Shown here piece after piece: positions 1 to 9,133 of a DNA stretch of 49,750 nt (position 1 is the first letter of the stretch; the number at the start of each line of letters is the position of its first letter). The notes beneath the pieces were generated by a model. The model was not told the DNA's origin, did no database searches, and was given only the letters and a program-made list of their open reading frames with translations. Source of the DNA: Clostridia bacterium (GTDB taxonomy: Bacteria; Bacillota; Peptococcia; DRI-13; SV3-B141); NCBI GenBank assembly GCA_018433015.1, contig JAHDSB010000072.1, positions 1 to 49,750 of the forward strand. Direction: 5' to 3'. A program made the translations under genes and the position numbers.

Positions 1-141
1 GATACGACGACAGGGTTCAGCTACCCCGGGCGTATAGGCTGTACTTAAATCCTCTCTGGTTTTCACCGGTACTTTGCTGATTACTTCTATTTTCCCGCGC
101 TTTTCTTCATGCATTTGTAAGGCTTTTTGATTAAAATCCAT
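1..141 (-). CDS. NAD-type malic enzyme, N-terminal fragment (left copy)
   Basis: The first 47 codons of a malic enzyme (malate oxidative decarboxylation to pyruvate) run off the left edge. The fragment starts MDFNQKALQMHEEKRGKIEV and contains YTPGVAEPC, the conserved N-terminal signature of bacterial malic enzymes. The ATG at 141-139 follows an AAGGAGA ribosome site. It lies directly downstream of a 2-hydroxycarboxylate transporter on the same strand, which suggests a malate uptake and decarboxylation operon. All 141 bases are identical to the reverse complement of 49610-49750, while the bases upstream of the ATG differ. The NAD versus NADP preference cannot be read from this fragment. Confidence 0.9.
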   Translation of the reverse strand, partial: MDFNQKALQMHEEKRGKIEVISKVPVKTREDLSTAYTPGVAEPCRRI

Positions 142-157
142 ATTATTATCTCCTTAT

Positions 158-189
158 GGGCTAAAGGGCGTGTCATTATCCTTTAGCCC
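158..189 (-). promoter_or_regulatory. Intercistronic hairpin between transporter and malic enzyme
   Basis: A perfect 10-bp inverted repeat (GGGCTAAAGG / CCTTTAGCCC, loop 168-179) sits between the transporter stop and the ribosome site of the left malic enzyme. There is no T-run after it on the minus strand, so it does not look like a terminator. An mRNA stabilising or processing hairpin, or a translational control element, is more likely. Its role is inferred. Confidence 0.5.
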
Positions 190-225
190 TAGTTTATTAA
201 ATGATCAAATAGGGCCGCTTCTTTT

Positions 226-1512
226 TTAATGGGCTAATAAAGGTAAAATTACTCCTATTAAAATGAGGATAAATGCCCCGCCCAAACGGGAAGAAATCTG
301 ACCAAAAGGCATTAGCTCCATACGCTTGGAGGCAGACAAAACTGCTACATCTCCGGTACCTCCCATGTTAGCCATACATAAACCTGCTGTGAGGGCAGAT
401 TCGATGGGATAGAAGCCTACTAATTTTCCTGCCACACCTGCACCAATTATGGCCCCTAATACTACAAAAATATCTATAATAATATACTGGGGTGTAAGAG
501 CTGCTAATACTGTTTGTAGATCTGTATAGGCTACTCCAATTCCTATTAATAATGCTAAAGTGAAGTTCTTAGCTACGAATTGATACCACTGACTAGCACC
601 TTCTTCTATTTGTTCAGGGAATAACTTAAAGATTTTGAATACTGCTACAGAAATAATCATCAAAGCATAATAGTGAATAGGGATAAATTTTGCAAGGAAT
701 TTACCAAAAATGAAAAAGGTTACAGAAATAAGGAGGCCAGTACCCATTTTTGATAAATTAATCTGTGATTCTTTCTTTTTAGTTACTTGGAACCCGTCCA
801 TAATCATTCCATTTCCTGTCCATTGCGGTTTAAGATTGCCTAGTCTGTTTAATAGTCCCGCAAATATGATAGATAGGGCATTACCTAAAGCTAAGGCTGG
901 GACAAGGACAGATAAATAATAGGAGGGATCGTTTTCTAAAGTCTTAGCATAAATCTGGGACATAGGGACAGCACCGGCTCCCATGCCACCACCCATAATA
1001 GGCATAGCAATTTGAACTAGAGCCTCTTGCCATCCATATCCTATTATACCTCCCAGTACTGCAGCAAAACTAAAGCTCACAAGGACTCCTGCTATAACGG
1101 GAAAGATATAACGTACACCTGCTTTGACTAATAATTTTGAGTCCATACCTAAGATACTTCCACAAATAAGTGCAGCAATATAAAAGTTTAGAAATCCAGT
1201 GCCCTTCATAAAATCTGTTACAATTTGTACAGTGTTTTCCGGCATCAAACCAGCATAGACCATATAAGCGCTGCCGAAAATTGCTACAATAGGTCCACCG
1301 CCTAAATAATCTTTTACTATCGGTAAATTATCGCCAATGAGTCCAGCTACCGCTCCCAAAACCATCATGTAGGCAAAGGCTCCGATCATACCCTGAGGTA
1401 ATAAATCTGTGTAAGATGCCATAAGGATAAGACCTATTGCCAGTACAAAGTAAAAAACAGGCAATCCCATAATAGAAAACTTGGGTTCAATTGTTTTAGC
1501 ATTAACTGCCAT
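226..1512 (-). CDS. 2-hydroxycarboxylate (malate/citrate) cation symporter, 2HCT family
   Basis: A 428-residue polytopic membrane protein of the CitS/CimH/MaeN family, which moves citrate or malate with Na+ or H+. Both family re-entrant loop signatures are visible: GGGMGAGAVPMS near residue 175 and NMGGTGDVAVLSASKRM near 385, followed by SSRLGGA. Length is normal for the family. The ATG follows an AAGGAGG ribosome site. The downstream malic enzyme makes malate the likeliest substrate, but citrate or lactate exchange cannot be excluded. A strong dyad lies 84 bp upstream (1596-1626). Confidence 0.93.
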   Translation of the reverse strand: MAVNAKTIEPKFSIMGLPVFYFVLAIGLILMASYTDLLPQGMIGAFAYMMVLGAVAGLIGDNLPIVKDYLGGGPIVAIFGSAYMVYAGLMPENTVQIVTDFMKGTGFLNFYIAALICGSILGMDSKLLVKAGVRYIFPVIAGVLVSFSFAAVLGGIIGYGWQEALVQIAMPIMGGGMGAGAVPMSQIYAKTLENDPSYYLSVLVPALALGNALSIIFAGLLNRLGNLKPQWTGNGMIMDGFQVTKKKESQINLSKMGTGLLISVTFFIFGKFLAKFIPIHYYALMIISVAVFKIFKLFPEQIEEGASQWYQFVAKNFTLALLIGIGVAYTDLQTVLAALTPQYIIIDIFVVLGAIIGAGVAGKLVGFYPIESALTAGLCMANMGGTGDVAVLSASKRMELMPFGQISSRLGGAFILILIGVILPLLAH

Positions 1513-1595
1513 AAAGTGACCTCCTTTTTATAGATTGCTATTATTTTGCCTGAAAAGTTGAAATATAACAATTTTATGAACTTAATGTTTTTTTT

Positions 1596-1626
1596 GTTCT
1601 TTTTGTTCAAAAGTGAAAAAAAGAAC
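1596..1626. promoter_or_regulatory. Long dyad upstream of the 2HCT transporter
   Basis: GTTCTTTTT (1596-1604) and AAAAAGAAC (1618-1626) are inverted. The symmetry continues inward with TTCA (1606-1609) and TGAA (1614-1617) around a 4-base centre, leaving one unpaired base at 1605. There is no terminator-like T-run in the right place. It is a candidate operator for the transporter; the regulator is not identified. Confidence 0.4.
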
Positions 1627-1642
1627 TAGGAAGATTAAGAAA

Positions 1643-1670
1643 GGAGCGTAGCAAGTAGTTGCTACGCTCC
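1643..1670 (-). terminator. Rho-independent terminator after the HD-GYP gene
   Basis: A perfect 12-bp stem (GGAGCGTAGCAA / TTGCTACGCTCC) with loop GTAG. On the minus strand it is followed by TTTCTTAATCTT, and it lies 37 bases past the HD-GYP stop. Confidence 0.8.
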
Positions 1671-1706
1671 TTTTGGTGGGAAAGTATAAGTTTGATAGTT
1701 ACCTTG

Positions 1707-2777
1707 TTAAGCTACAATACTTTGGATTGTTACCTTCATAGAGCTGGAGTCATTTTTTAAATCAATATAATAGGGGGTAACATGTTGGTCTTGAGATTTA
1801 ATAATTTTAATTACCGGTCTAATACAGCAGTCTTTATAATTATTAATAACAATTCCGGTGCGGTTATCACTTAAATTAACTAATGTTCCTGTGGGATAAG
1901 GGGCAACCTTTTTGGCAAATATTTGCACTAATTCAGGGTCGAATAGTGTTCCGCTTGCTCCCATAATATATTCCATAGCTTCGGAAGGATTTTTAGCCGG
2001 ATTATAAGGCTTTTCTGAAGTCATAGCATCGTAGCATGAAGCAATGGCGATTATTCTTCCATAAATATAAATATTAGCGTCCTTTTTCTTGTTAGGATAA
2101 CCGGTACCATTATATTTTTCGTGATGTTCTAAAACACCAATATAAGTCTTAGTTGATAGGCAGTTTAAGTCTTTTAGATATTTATAACCTAAGTAAGCGT
2201 GATTTTGTAAGATCTCCACTTCTTTCTCTGTGAGTTTAGTATTTTTAGTTAAAATATTATTGTCTATAAAGGCCTTCCCCACATCATGAAGCAAGGCGGC
2301 TAAACCTAACTCGAAAAGTTGTATTCTATTTAGTTTTAAATCCAACCCGATGATTAAAGATATTATTGCAGTATTAACAGCATGATAGTAATAATAGTCT
2401 TCTAATGTCTTAATATCAACAATATTAATCATAGTAACTTTATAAGATATTAGTTCATTGATTATATCTTCAACAGCATTTTTTAATTTATCCAGATCTC
2501 GATAAGAATTGATATTCCTAGGAATACGCTGATAAAAATTTTTAAAATTATGAAGAGCTTCAGCTTTTAGTTTACTACTGATGACATCAGAAATCTTGAT
2601 ATCTTTTGATATTTCATCTTCAATATAGATTCCGTTATAGCCAAAATCTTTTATTCTCTGAACAGTTCTTTCATTAAGGGATCTTCCTTCCATAATTAAA
2701 GGGTCGCCCTTTAATGTGTAGAGGGTTTTAGCTATAGTCATCTGGGGTTTTATGTGGGGGGTAGATATATAACGCAT
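1707..2777 (-). CDS. HD-GYP domain phosphodiesterase
   Basis: 356 residues. The HD motif is at 164-165 (LLHDVGKA), HHE at 218-220 and GYP at 226-228, which together define the HD-GYP branch of HD hydrolases that degrade cyclic di-GMP. The first ~110 residues form an N-terminal domain like those often found ahead of HD-GYP, and about 70 residues follow the catalytic core. There are no membrane segments, so it is cytoplasmic. The gene is monocistronic, with its own terminator, and is divergent from the ABC exporter. The family activity is known; the signal it answers to is not visible. Confidence 0.9.
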   Translation of the reverse strand: MRYISTPHIKPQMTIAKTLYTLKGDPLIMEGRSLNERTVQRIKDFGYNGIYIEDEISKDIKISDVISSKLKAEALHNFKNFYQRIPRNINSYRDLDKLKNAVEDIINELISYKVTMINIVDIKTLEDYYYYHAVNTAIISLIIGLDLKLNRIQLFELGLAALLHDVGKAFIDNNILTKNTKLTEKEVEILQNHAYLGYKYLKDLNCLSTKTYIGVLEHHEKYNGTGYPNKKKDANIYIYGRIIAIASCYDAMTSEKPYNPAKNPSEAMEYIMGASGTLFDPELVQIFAKKVAPYPTGTLVNLSDNRTGIVINNYKDCCIRPVIKIIKSQDQHVTPYYIDLKNDSSSMKVTIQSIVA

Positions 2778-2919
2778 TAAAATTCACTCCTTGGCATAAG
2801 AAATAAGTACTAAAAAAATAGATAAAAGGTCCTAAAATATTATACAATAATATATTTCGAAGGCAAAGTTAATTTTATGGGGGTCGCTAATAAAATAAAT
2901 AAAATAAATTTAATTCTAT

Positions 2920-2948
2920 TTGACGGGCAGTGATTCACTTGCTATAAT
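2920..2948 (+). promoter_or_regulatory. Near-consensus sigma-A promoter of the ABC efflux operon
   Basis: TTGACG (2920-2925), a 17-base spacer and TATAAT (2943-2948) stand 36 bases before the first gene of the ABC set. This is the clearest vegetative promoter in the window. Confidence 0.85.
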
Positions 2949-2983
2949 TCACTTAATTTTCACATTGATGAGGAGTGATGTTA

Positions 2984-3694
2984 GTGACAGACGAAGAAGT
3001 TTTTAAGCTCCAACACGTTTCTAAAGAGTATAAAATGGGTCAGGTTTCGGTAAGAGCTCTTCAGTCAATCACATGTAACATTGAAGATGGTGAAATGGTC
3101 GTTATTTTAGGACCTAGTGGTTCAGGAAAAAGTACACTGCTTAATATCATGGGTGGTATGGATACACCTACACACGGTCAAGTTTATTTTCAGAATATTA
3201 ATATTTCAACATATTCGGCTAAAGAGCTTACTCTTTACAGACGAGAAAAAATAGGCTTTGTTTTTCAATTCTATAATCTAATGCCCAATTTAACTGCCAG
3301 AGAAAACATTGAGTTAGCAACAGAATTAGTATCTAATCCTCTGGATTTAGATGAAATATTAGCAAAAGTTGATTTAAAAGATAGAGCGAATCACTTTCCC
3401 TCACAAATGAGCGGGGGAGAACAGCAACGTGTTGCTATAGCCCGAGCTATAGCTAAGAATCCTGTGGTGCTGTTATGCGACGAGCCTACGGGAGCGTTAG
3501 ATTACAGTACGGGAATAAAAGTTCTAACTTTATTACAAGAAATCAACAGAGAAATGAATAAAACAGTAGTTATTATTACCCACAATCAACCTATTGCTCA
3601 GATGGCAGATCGGATTATTAAGTTAGGCAGTGGTAAAATTGTAGAAATAATTGATAATAAGCAACCTTTGGATCCATCCCAGATCAGATGGTAG
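2984..3694 (+). CDS. ABC transporter ATP-binding protein (MacB/LolD type)
   Basis: ATPase of a MacAB-like exporter. It shows Walker [10 protein letters not shown], signature [14 protein letters not shown] and Walker [14 protein letters not shown], as typical of the MacB/LolD/FtsE subfamily. The open frame extends to GTG 2975, and ATG 2978 is also in frame, but the AGGAG site at 2971-2975 is correctly spaced only from GTG 2984, giving 236 residues. It is first in a three-gene operon with the two-FtsX-domain permease and an HlyD-type adaptor. The substrate (peptide, lipid or antibiotic) is unknown. Confidence 0.92.
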   Translation: MTDEEVFKLQHVSKEYKMGQVSVRALQSITCNIEDGEMVVILGPSGSGKSTLLNIMGGMDTPTHGQVYFQNINISTYSAKELTLYRREKIGFVFQFYNLMPNLTARENIELATELVSNPLDLDEILAKVDLKDRANHFPSQMSGGEQQRVAIARAIAKNPVVLLCDEPTGALDYSTGIKVLTLLQEINREMNKTVVIITHNQPIAQMADRIIKLGSGKIVEIIDNKQPLDPSQIRW

Positions 3695-3706
3695 GTGGAG
3701 TAGACG

Positions 3707-6073
3707 GTGAATAAACTAAATAAAATGCTGTGGCGTGATATTAGAAAGTCATGGGGACAATTTGTTGCTGCTGCTGTAGTAGTTTTTGTAGGGATTACTA
3801 TCTTTGCTGCTATTTATTCTTCATATTTGAATTTAAAGAACTCATTAGAGTATTACTATCGGGAATATAATTTCCTAGATTATTATGCAGAAGCTAGGAA
3901 TATTACACCTGAGGCTATCAAAAAAATAAAAGCCCTGGAGGGCGTAAAAGAAGCTATAGGTAGGATAAGCATTGATGTTGGAGCGGATATGGGAGCTGAA
4001 AAAAAAGCTGTAGTGAGATTAATCTCGTTACCTGCAGATACCCATCCTTCCGTTAATGATGTATATCTTTTATCCGGAGATTATTTTAGTTCAACGGGAA
4101 AGAAAAAGTGTCTTGTGACACAAAAGTTTGCTGAATATTACAATATTAAGAAAGGCGATAAGTTAAAATTAATTATCAATAATAATTTAAATGAGTTTGA
4201 AATCCAGGGATTAGTAGCAAGTCCTGAATACATTTATGCTATTAGATCTGGCATATCTGCATTTCCTTCTCCTGGAGATTTTGGGATTGTATATATTAAG
4301 GATGAGGCTTTTCAAACTTTATTAGGCTACAGAAATATATTTAATGAAATTCATGTGGTATTAGAAGAAGTGGATAAGCCCCAACATATTTTTAATAAGA
4401 TAGAGGATATTTTAAAACCATATGGTTTTATTAAGGGAATTGAACGAAAAGATCAACTTAGTAATTATACAGTGGCAGAAGAGATAAAACAGTTAGAAAG
4501 TTTTGCCTTTATGTTTCCCGCTTTGTTTCTTTTCGTAGCTACTATGATGATTTATATAATACAGAAAAGGTTAATAAATTATCAAAGAACCCTAATTGGA
4601 ACAATAAAAGCCCTCGGCTATAGCAATAAAAGCATTTTTTGGCATTATATAAAATATTCTGTGCTAGTAACTTTAGCAGGGTCATTACCAGGTGTTATTG
4701 CAGGAATATATCTAAGTAAAGGTATTACTATGGAATATAATAAAATATTTAGCATTCCTCTTTTATATCATCGTATTTATGGAGAAGTTTTTTTTGTTGG
4801 TATCTTATTTAGTATGGTTTTTTGCGTCATGGCGGGAATTCAAGCTACTCGAGGTATTTTATCCATTCAACCTGCTCAGGCCATGAGGCCGGAAATACCC
4901 AAGGTGGGTAAAAAGATAGCACTAGAACATATTAAACCATTATGGGCCCGGTTAAGTTTCGGTTGGAAAGTGAGTATACGTAATGTCTTCCGTAATAGGC
5001 AAAGAGCGCTGTTGACCTTTTTGGGGACTGTTTTAACGATAATGTTTTTGCTTGTTTCCATGTTTTTTATGGATTGTGTTGATTATATTTTTAAATTTCA
5101 CTTTTTTGAGTTTCAAAAACAGGATTATAAAGTAGTTTTTAATAGACCAGTAGCTTATGAAGATGTAGTGGAATTGCAAAGAATAAAAGGAATTAAAGAA
5201 GTGGAGCCAATTTTGGAAGTGCCGGTGGAAATGAAAAATGGCTGGCACAAAAAGGAGACTGTATTAGTAGGAATCACAGAGGAAAACTCCCTCTATCGCT
5301 TGAGAGATGAGGAGCTAAATCCCGTCCAGGTTCCTACTAAAGGAATGTTGGTAGCAGAAGCTCTGGCTCAACAATTATCAGTAAAAAAAGGGGATAAATT
5401 AACTCTTAAATTTTTCCTGGGAAATATTGAAGAAAAAGAAGTCCAAGTAGCAGGATTTGTTAAGCAATATGCTGGTTTTATGTGTTATATGAACCTAAAG
5501 GAATTGGGAGTTTTGCTGGAAGAAGGAAAATTTGGAACAGGAGCCTTAATAAAAGTAGAAAAAGGCGCTGCAACATCTGTTGAGAAAGAATTATATGATA
5601 TTCCAGGGGTTGAAAGTATAGAAAGCAGAAATGAGGCATATCATGCTTTGCAAGAGATGATGGCTTTCATGTATATATTTATTTTTTTGCTACTTATTTT
5701 TGGCATAATTATGGGTGTTGCCATAATATTTAATACAACATTAATTAATATTATGGAAAGACGCAGGGAACTAGCATCTTTAAGAGTGATGGGCTATACA
5801 ATTAAGGAAATAGAAAAAACCATCTTTAGAGAAAATGCCCTCATATGTATAATAGCTTTAATACCAGGGATTGCGCTGGGAAAAGCAATGTCCCATCTTT
5901 TTGTCAAACAGTTTGTTAACAAATTGTTTGCTTTGGAGGTAGTTATATTTCCCCGCACATATTTAATTACATTAGTATGTGTCCTAGTATTCGTATTTTT
6001 AGCCCAATGGGCTAGCAGGAGAAATATAAAGTCCTTGGATATGATAGAAGTCCTAAAAAATAGAGAAGGTTAG
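3707..6073 (+). CDS. ABC transporter permease with two FtsX/MacB domains
   Basis: 788 residues starting at GTG, 12 bases after the ATPase stop. An N-terminal membrane segment (about 15-38) is followed by a large extracytoplasmic domain and a first three-helix FtsX unit (about 265-395). A fourth segment near 430-450, a second extracytoplasmic domain and a second FtsX unit (about 650-785) follow. This duplicated layout matches large Gram-positive exporter permeases. It forms the pore for the preceding ATPase and presumably works with the downstream adaptor. Substrate is unknown. Confidence 0.9.
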   Translation: MNKLNKMLWRDIRKSWGQFVAAAVVVFVGITIFAAIYSSYLNLKNSLEYYYREYNFLDYYAEARNITPEAIKKIKALEGVKEAIGRISIDVGADMGAEKKAVVRLISLPADTHPSVNDVYLLSGDYFSSTGKKKCLVTQKFAEYYNIKKGDKLKLIINNNLNEFEIQGLVASPEYIYAIRSGISAFPSPGDFGIVYIKDEAFQTLLGYRNIFNEIHVVLEEVDKPQHIFNKIEDILKPYGFIKGIERKDQLSNYTVAEEIKQLESFAFMFPALFLFVATMMIYIIQKRLINYQRTLIGTIKALGYSNKSIFWHYIKYSVLVTLAGSLPGVIAGIYLSKGITMEYNKIFSIPLLYHRIYGEVFFVGILFSMVFCVMAGIQATRGILSIQPAQAMRPEIPKVGKKIALEHIKPLWARLSFGWKVSIRNVFRNRQRALLTFLGTVLTIMFLLVSMFFMDCVDYIFKFHFFEFQKQDYKVVFNRPVAYEDVVELQRIKGIKEVEPILEVPVEMKNGWHKKETVLVGITEENSLYRLRDEELNPVQVPTKGMLVAEALAQQLSVKKGDKLTLKFFLGNIEEKEVQVAGFVKQYAGFMCYMNLKELGVLLEEGKFGTGALIKVEKGAATSVEKELYDIPGVESIESRNEAYHALQEMMAFMYIFIFLLLIFGIIMGVAIIFNTTLINIMERRRELASLRVMGYTIKEIEKTIFRENALICIIALIPGIALGKAMSHLFVKQFVNKLFALEVVIFPRTYLITLVCVLVFVFLAQWASRRNIKSLDMIEVLKNREG

Positions 6074-6084
6074 GGGTGAGCTGG

Positions 6085-7206
6085 ATGTTAAAACATAAAA
6101 AAGTTGTTTATATATTACTAGGTATAGTAGTAATGGCCATTATTGCCTTAATAAGCAATTATGCAAGACAGCAGACTGTAGATGCTTTTCCAGTCAGGAA
6201 AGGTGAGATACAGAAAATCATAGAAGTACGGGGAATAGTAGAATTAGGAAATAAAGAAACAGTCTATAGCCAGTTAACAGGAACTATTGAGGAATTAAAA
6301 GTAGAAGAGGGAGATAAGGTTCACCCCGGTTTTATAGCTGGAAGTTTTTCATCACAAGATCTGAAGCTGGCACAAGATAAAGCATTAGCCCAGCTTAAAC
6401 ATGCGCAAGCCGTGGAGGCTGCTGCTTGGGAAGAATATACTTATAAAAAAGAATTATATGAAAAGAATAAAGTATTATACGAATCTGGGGCCATACCTAA
6501 ACAGGATTTAAAAGAGCTGGAAACCCAATTAAATATAACTGAATTGAAGGCCCGCGGGGATAAAGCCGCAAGAGAACAAGCGGAAGTAGCATTACAAGAA
6601 ATAACTAACAATATGGAAAAACTGATCATATCTTCAGATTCAGGCGGAGTAATTTTAACAAAATATGTAGAAGAGGGAGCTGTGGTGCAAGCTGGTGCAC
6701 CATTACTAGAAATAGGGGATAATACGACAGTTTATATAAGAGTAGATGTCCTATCGGATGATGTTACGGAGATGGAGCTGGGACAGGAGGCAATAATTTC
6801 CGGTGATGTATTAGGCCTTAGTACAATTAAAGGTAAGATTTATTATATTGCCCCCAAAGCAGAAAAAAGTATCTCTTCTTTAGGGGTTGAACAGCAAAGA
6901 GTTGAAGTGCGCATTAAAATACAGGATATGTTGGAGAAATTTAAAGCAGGCTATGGTGTTGATGTAGATATTGTAATCGGTGAAAAGAAGGATACCTTGT
7001 ATATTCCTGAAAAAGCCATTTTTAAATTAAACGGTACAGATACTGTATTTGTAATAGAAGGAGAAAGAATAGAGCTGAGAACTGTGCAAAAGGGTATAGA
7101 AAATACAGATTATACGGAGGTTCTAGCAGGAGTAGCTGAAGGAGAGCAGGTGGTGCTTGATCCTCCTGAGGATCTAAAACCAGGGATGAGGGTGAGGAGC
7201 GAATAA
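6085..7206 (+). CDS. HlyD/RND-type membrane fusion (adaptor) protein
   Basis: About 373 residues: one N-terminal membrane anchor (residues 6-23), then a lipoyl-like half motif (QLTGTIEELKVEEGDKV), a helical hairpin rich in A, K, E and L (about 105-180), the second lipoyl half (GGVILTKYVEEGAVV) and beta-barrel domains. The open frame begins at GTG 6076, but AGGGGTG at 6072-6078 favours ATG 6085. It is coupled to the permease by an 11-base gap. In a cell without an outer membrane it probably links the permease to extracytoplasmic substrate rather than to TolC. Confidence 0.88.
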   Translation: MLKHKKVVYILLGIVVMAIIALISNYARQQTVDAFPVRKGEIQKIIEVRGIVELGNKETVYSQLTGTIEELKVEEGDKVHPGFIAGSFSSQDLKLAQDKALAQLKHAQAVEAAAWEEYTYKKELYEKNKVLYESGAIPKQDLKELETQLNITELKARGDKAAREQAEVALQEITNNMEKLIISSDSGGVILTKYVEEGAVVQAGAPLLEIGDNTTVYIRVDVLSDDVTEMELGQEAIISGDVLGLSTIKGKIYYIAPKAEKSISSLGVEQQRVEVRIKIQDMLEKFKAGYGVDVDIVIGEKKDTLYIPEKAIFKLNGTDTVFVIEGERIELRTVQKGIENTDYTEVLAGVAEGEQVVLDPPEDLKPGMRVRSE

Positions 7207-7208
7207 TA

Positions 7209-7248
7209 AAAGGACCTATTATCTTCAAAGTGAGATAATAGGTCCTTT
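7209..7248. terminator. Bidirectional terminator between ABC operon and flavodiiron gene
   Basis: A perfect 16-bp stem (left arm 7209-7224, right arm 7233-7248) closes an 8-base loop between two convergent genes. The arms are bounded by A and T runs. Confidence 0.85.
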
Positions 7249-7266
7249 GCTGTTTGGCTTATTGTA

Positions 7267-8430
7267 TTAAGGAAGTAGATTTTCGATTTTCTGGGTAATT
7301 TCTTCAAGTTGTTTTTCTTCGGGGATGTAGTTGATTTTGACCATTTCCCACATATCAAAACCACATTCCTTGAGAGCATTATCAATATGAGGAATACTTT
7401 GACCGCCCCAGCCATAGGAGCCAAAGGCTAATCCAGTTCTGTTCTTAGGAGCTAAACCTTTGAGGTAAGTCAAAAAGGCAGCAGCTGTAGGCAACATATT
7501 ATTATTTATGGTAGGGGAACCTACGCAAACATATTTAGCTGTTAACACATAGGTCATAATATCAGAAATATGATTATGCCGTAAGTTCAACATTTTTGTA
7601 TTGATATTTTTATTTTCAAAGGCAGCTTGGATAGCGTATGCTATCTTTTCCGTAGAATTCCACATGGTATCGTAAATAATAGCTGCAGTGTTTTCTGTTT
7701 CATTGGCAGCCCATTTTTTATACTCTTCCAAAATTTGAGGGATTTTGGAGCGCCAAACTACTCCGTGGCTAGGTGCGATAATTTCGATATCAAGGCCTGA
7801 GATAGCATCCATAGCTTTTTGTACTTGTTTACCGTAGGGCAGTACAATATTGGCGTAGTATTTAGCGGCTTCTTCGAACAATATGTCATTAGGAATCTCA
7901 TCATCAAATCTTTCAGTAGTTGCTATGTGTTGGCCGAAGGCATCGTTGGAGAAGAGAATTTTATCTTCTTTTAGATATGTAACCATATTATCGGGCCAGT
8001 GAACCATCGGTGTAGGGGCAAAAGAGATGGTTTTTGTTCCCAAGTTTAATTCTTCATTAGGTTTTATACTATGGAAATTCCACTCTTTTTTATAATGGGC
8101 TCTTAACCCTTTTTCTCCATTGGGGGATGTATAGATACATGCTTGTGGGGCTAATTCTAAGATACGGGGAAGACCTCCCGAGTGATCCATCTCTACATGA
8201 TTAGATACTATGTAATCTATTTTAGAGGGATCTACAATGCTGGAAATGCGGGCGATCATTTCATCAGTACAATAATGTTTAACAGTATCTATTAATGTTA
8301 TTTTTTCATCAATAATTAAAAATGCATTATATGTAGCACCTCTTTGGGTAATGTAGCCATGAAAGTTCCTTAAATCCCAGTCAATAGCACCTACCCAATA
8401 GATGCCCTCTTTAATTTTGATTGCTTTCAT
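7267..8430 (-). CDS. Flavodiiron protein (A-type flavoprotein, O2/NO reductase)
   Basis: 387 residues. The N-terminal metallo-beta-lactamase-like domain carries diiron ligands H78-x-E80-x-D82-H83, the HWPDNM histidine, the NDAFGQH aspartate and the SHGVVW histidine. A flavodoxin-like FMN domain fills the last ~140 residues. Family members reduce O2 to water or NO to N2O in anaerobes. The rubredoxin gene just upstream on the same strand is the usual electron donor, which supports this role. The C-terminus has no extra rubredoxin or flavin reductase domain. Confidence 0.95.
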   Translation of the reverse strand: MKAIKIKEGIYWVGAIDWDLRNFHGYITQRGATYNAFLIIDEKITLIDTVKHYCTDEMIARISSIVDPSKIDYIVSNHVEMDHSGGLPRILELAPQACIYTSPNGEKGLRAHYKKEWNFHSIKPNEELNLGTKTISFAPTPMVHWPDNMVTYLKEDKILFSNDAFGQHIATTERFDDEIPNDILFEEAAKYYANIVLPYGKQVQKAMDAISGLDIEIIAPSHGVVWRSKIPQILEEYKKWAANETENTAAIIYDTMWNSTEKIAYAIQAAFENKNINTKMLNLRHNHISDIMTYVLTAKYVCVGSPTINNNMLPTAAAFLTYLKGLAPKNRTGLAFGSYGWGGQSIPHIDNALKECGFDMWEMVKINYIPEEKQLEEITQKIENLLP

Positions 8431-8484
8431 TGATACAGCTCCTCATCTAATAAAATAATATACAAATTACTTGATTTCACCTGA

Positions 8485-8646
8485 TTACTCTTCAGGTTCG
8501 AAGTCATCTTTTCCTACTCCGCATACGGGACAAACCCAATCATCAGGTATTTCTTCAAAGGGTGTTCCTGGTTCAATTCCGGAATCTGGATCACCTACTT
8601 CGGGATCGTAAATATATCCACAAATTGTACAAACATATTTTTTCAT
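8485..8646 (-). CDS. Rubredoxin
   Basis: 53 residues beginning [19 protein letters not shown], with the two CxxC knuckles CTIC and CPVC that bind one iron, and normal rubredoxin length. AAGGAGG stands 9-10 bases before the ATG. It is the first gene of an operon with the flavodiiron protein 54 bases downstream and is its likely electron donor. A perfect inverted repeat at 8674-8698 overlaps its promoter region. Confidence 0.95.
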   Translation of the reverse strand: MKKYVCTICGYIYDPEVGDPDSGIEPGTPFEEIPDDWVCPVCGVGKDDFEPEE

Positions 8647-8673
8647 AGTAAAAAAACCTCCTTGAACTTTTTT

Positions 8674-8698
8674 ATTTTACCGTAGTATTTGGTAAAAT
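8674..8698. promoter_or_regulatory. Candidate operator of the rubredoxin-flavodiiron operon
   Basis: ATTTTACC (8674-8681) and GGTAAAAT (8691-8698) form a perfect 8-bp inverted repeat with a 9-base spacer, 27 bases upstream of the rubredoxin ATG. It does not match the Rex, FNR or HcpR consensus sites I know. It is too AT-rich and distant to be the ribosome site. Confidence 0.4.
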
Positions 8699-9133
8699 TA
8701 TATTTATTATGTAAAATTTGCTTTGAATAGCAGGGATACAATAGAAATTAGTGGAAGAAAATAACGCTGACATGGCAAAAACTCTAGAAAATTGTTGCAA
8801 TATGATTATAAAATAAACAGAACTAATAATCAATACTAATAAGTTTTAGTACCTAGAAAAGATTAGGAAGCTAGCAGAAGTTATTAGTGGTGCTAAATTT
8901 CCTACCATACTGAGGGCTTTGCAAAGGAGGGATATTTATTTTCAAAAGAATACTGTATTCATGAATTTATATAGGAGGAAAATGTTGAGAATTTATTGAA
9001 TAGAAAAATTTATGTATTTTATTAGGACATTAGTTGTTTTCTAATCCTTTTACATATTTGTAGTTTGTCAATCAGGGCTCATTAAGTCAGACAATGATAC
9101 ATTTAATTACCATCAAAAAATAGAGGTAGAGAC
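8699..9133. other. Intergenic region without a recognised gene
   Basis: About 430 AT-rich bases lie between the divergent rubredoxin and FadR-type genes. A frame open for about 48 codons (about 8850-8999, plus strand, containing AEVISGAKFPTILRALQRRD) lacks a good start and matches nothing I know; it could be a decayed gene end. TTGTC (9065-9069) and GACAA (9090-9094) near the regulator start are a weak inverted pair. No RNA gene is seen. Confidence 0.5.

Noticed and set aside
7022-7424. Minus-strand frames across the end of the adaptor gene and the terminator
   Set aside because: They cross a bidirectional terminator and overlap two well-supported genes in other frames.
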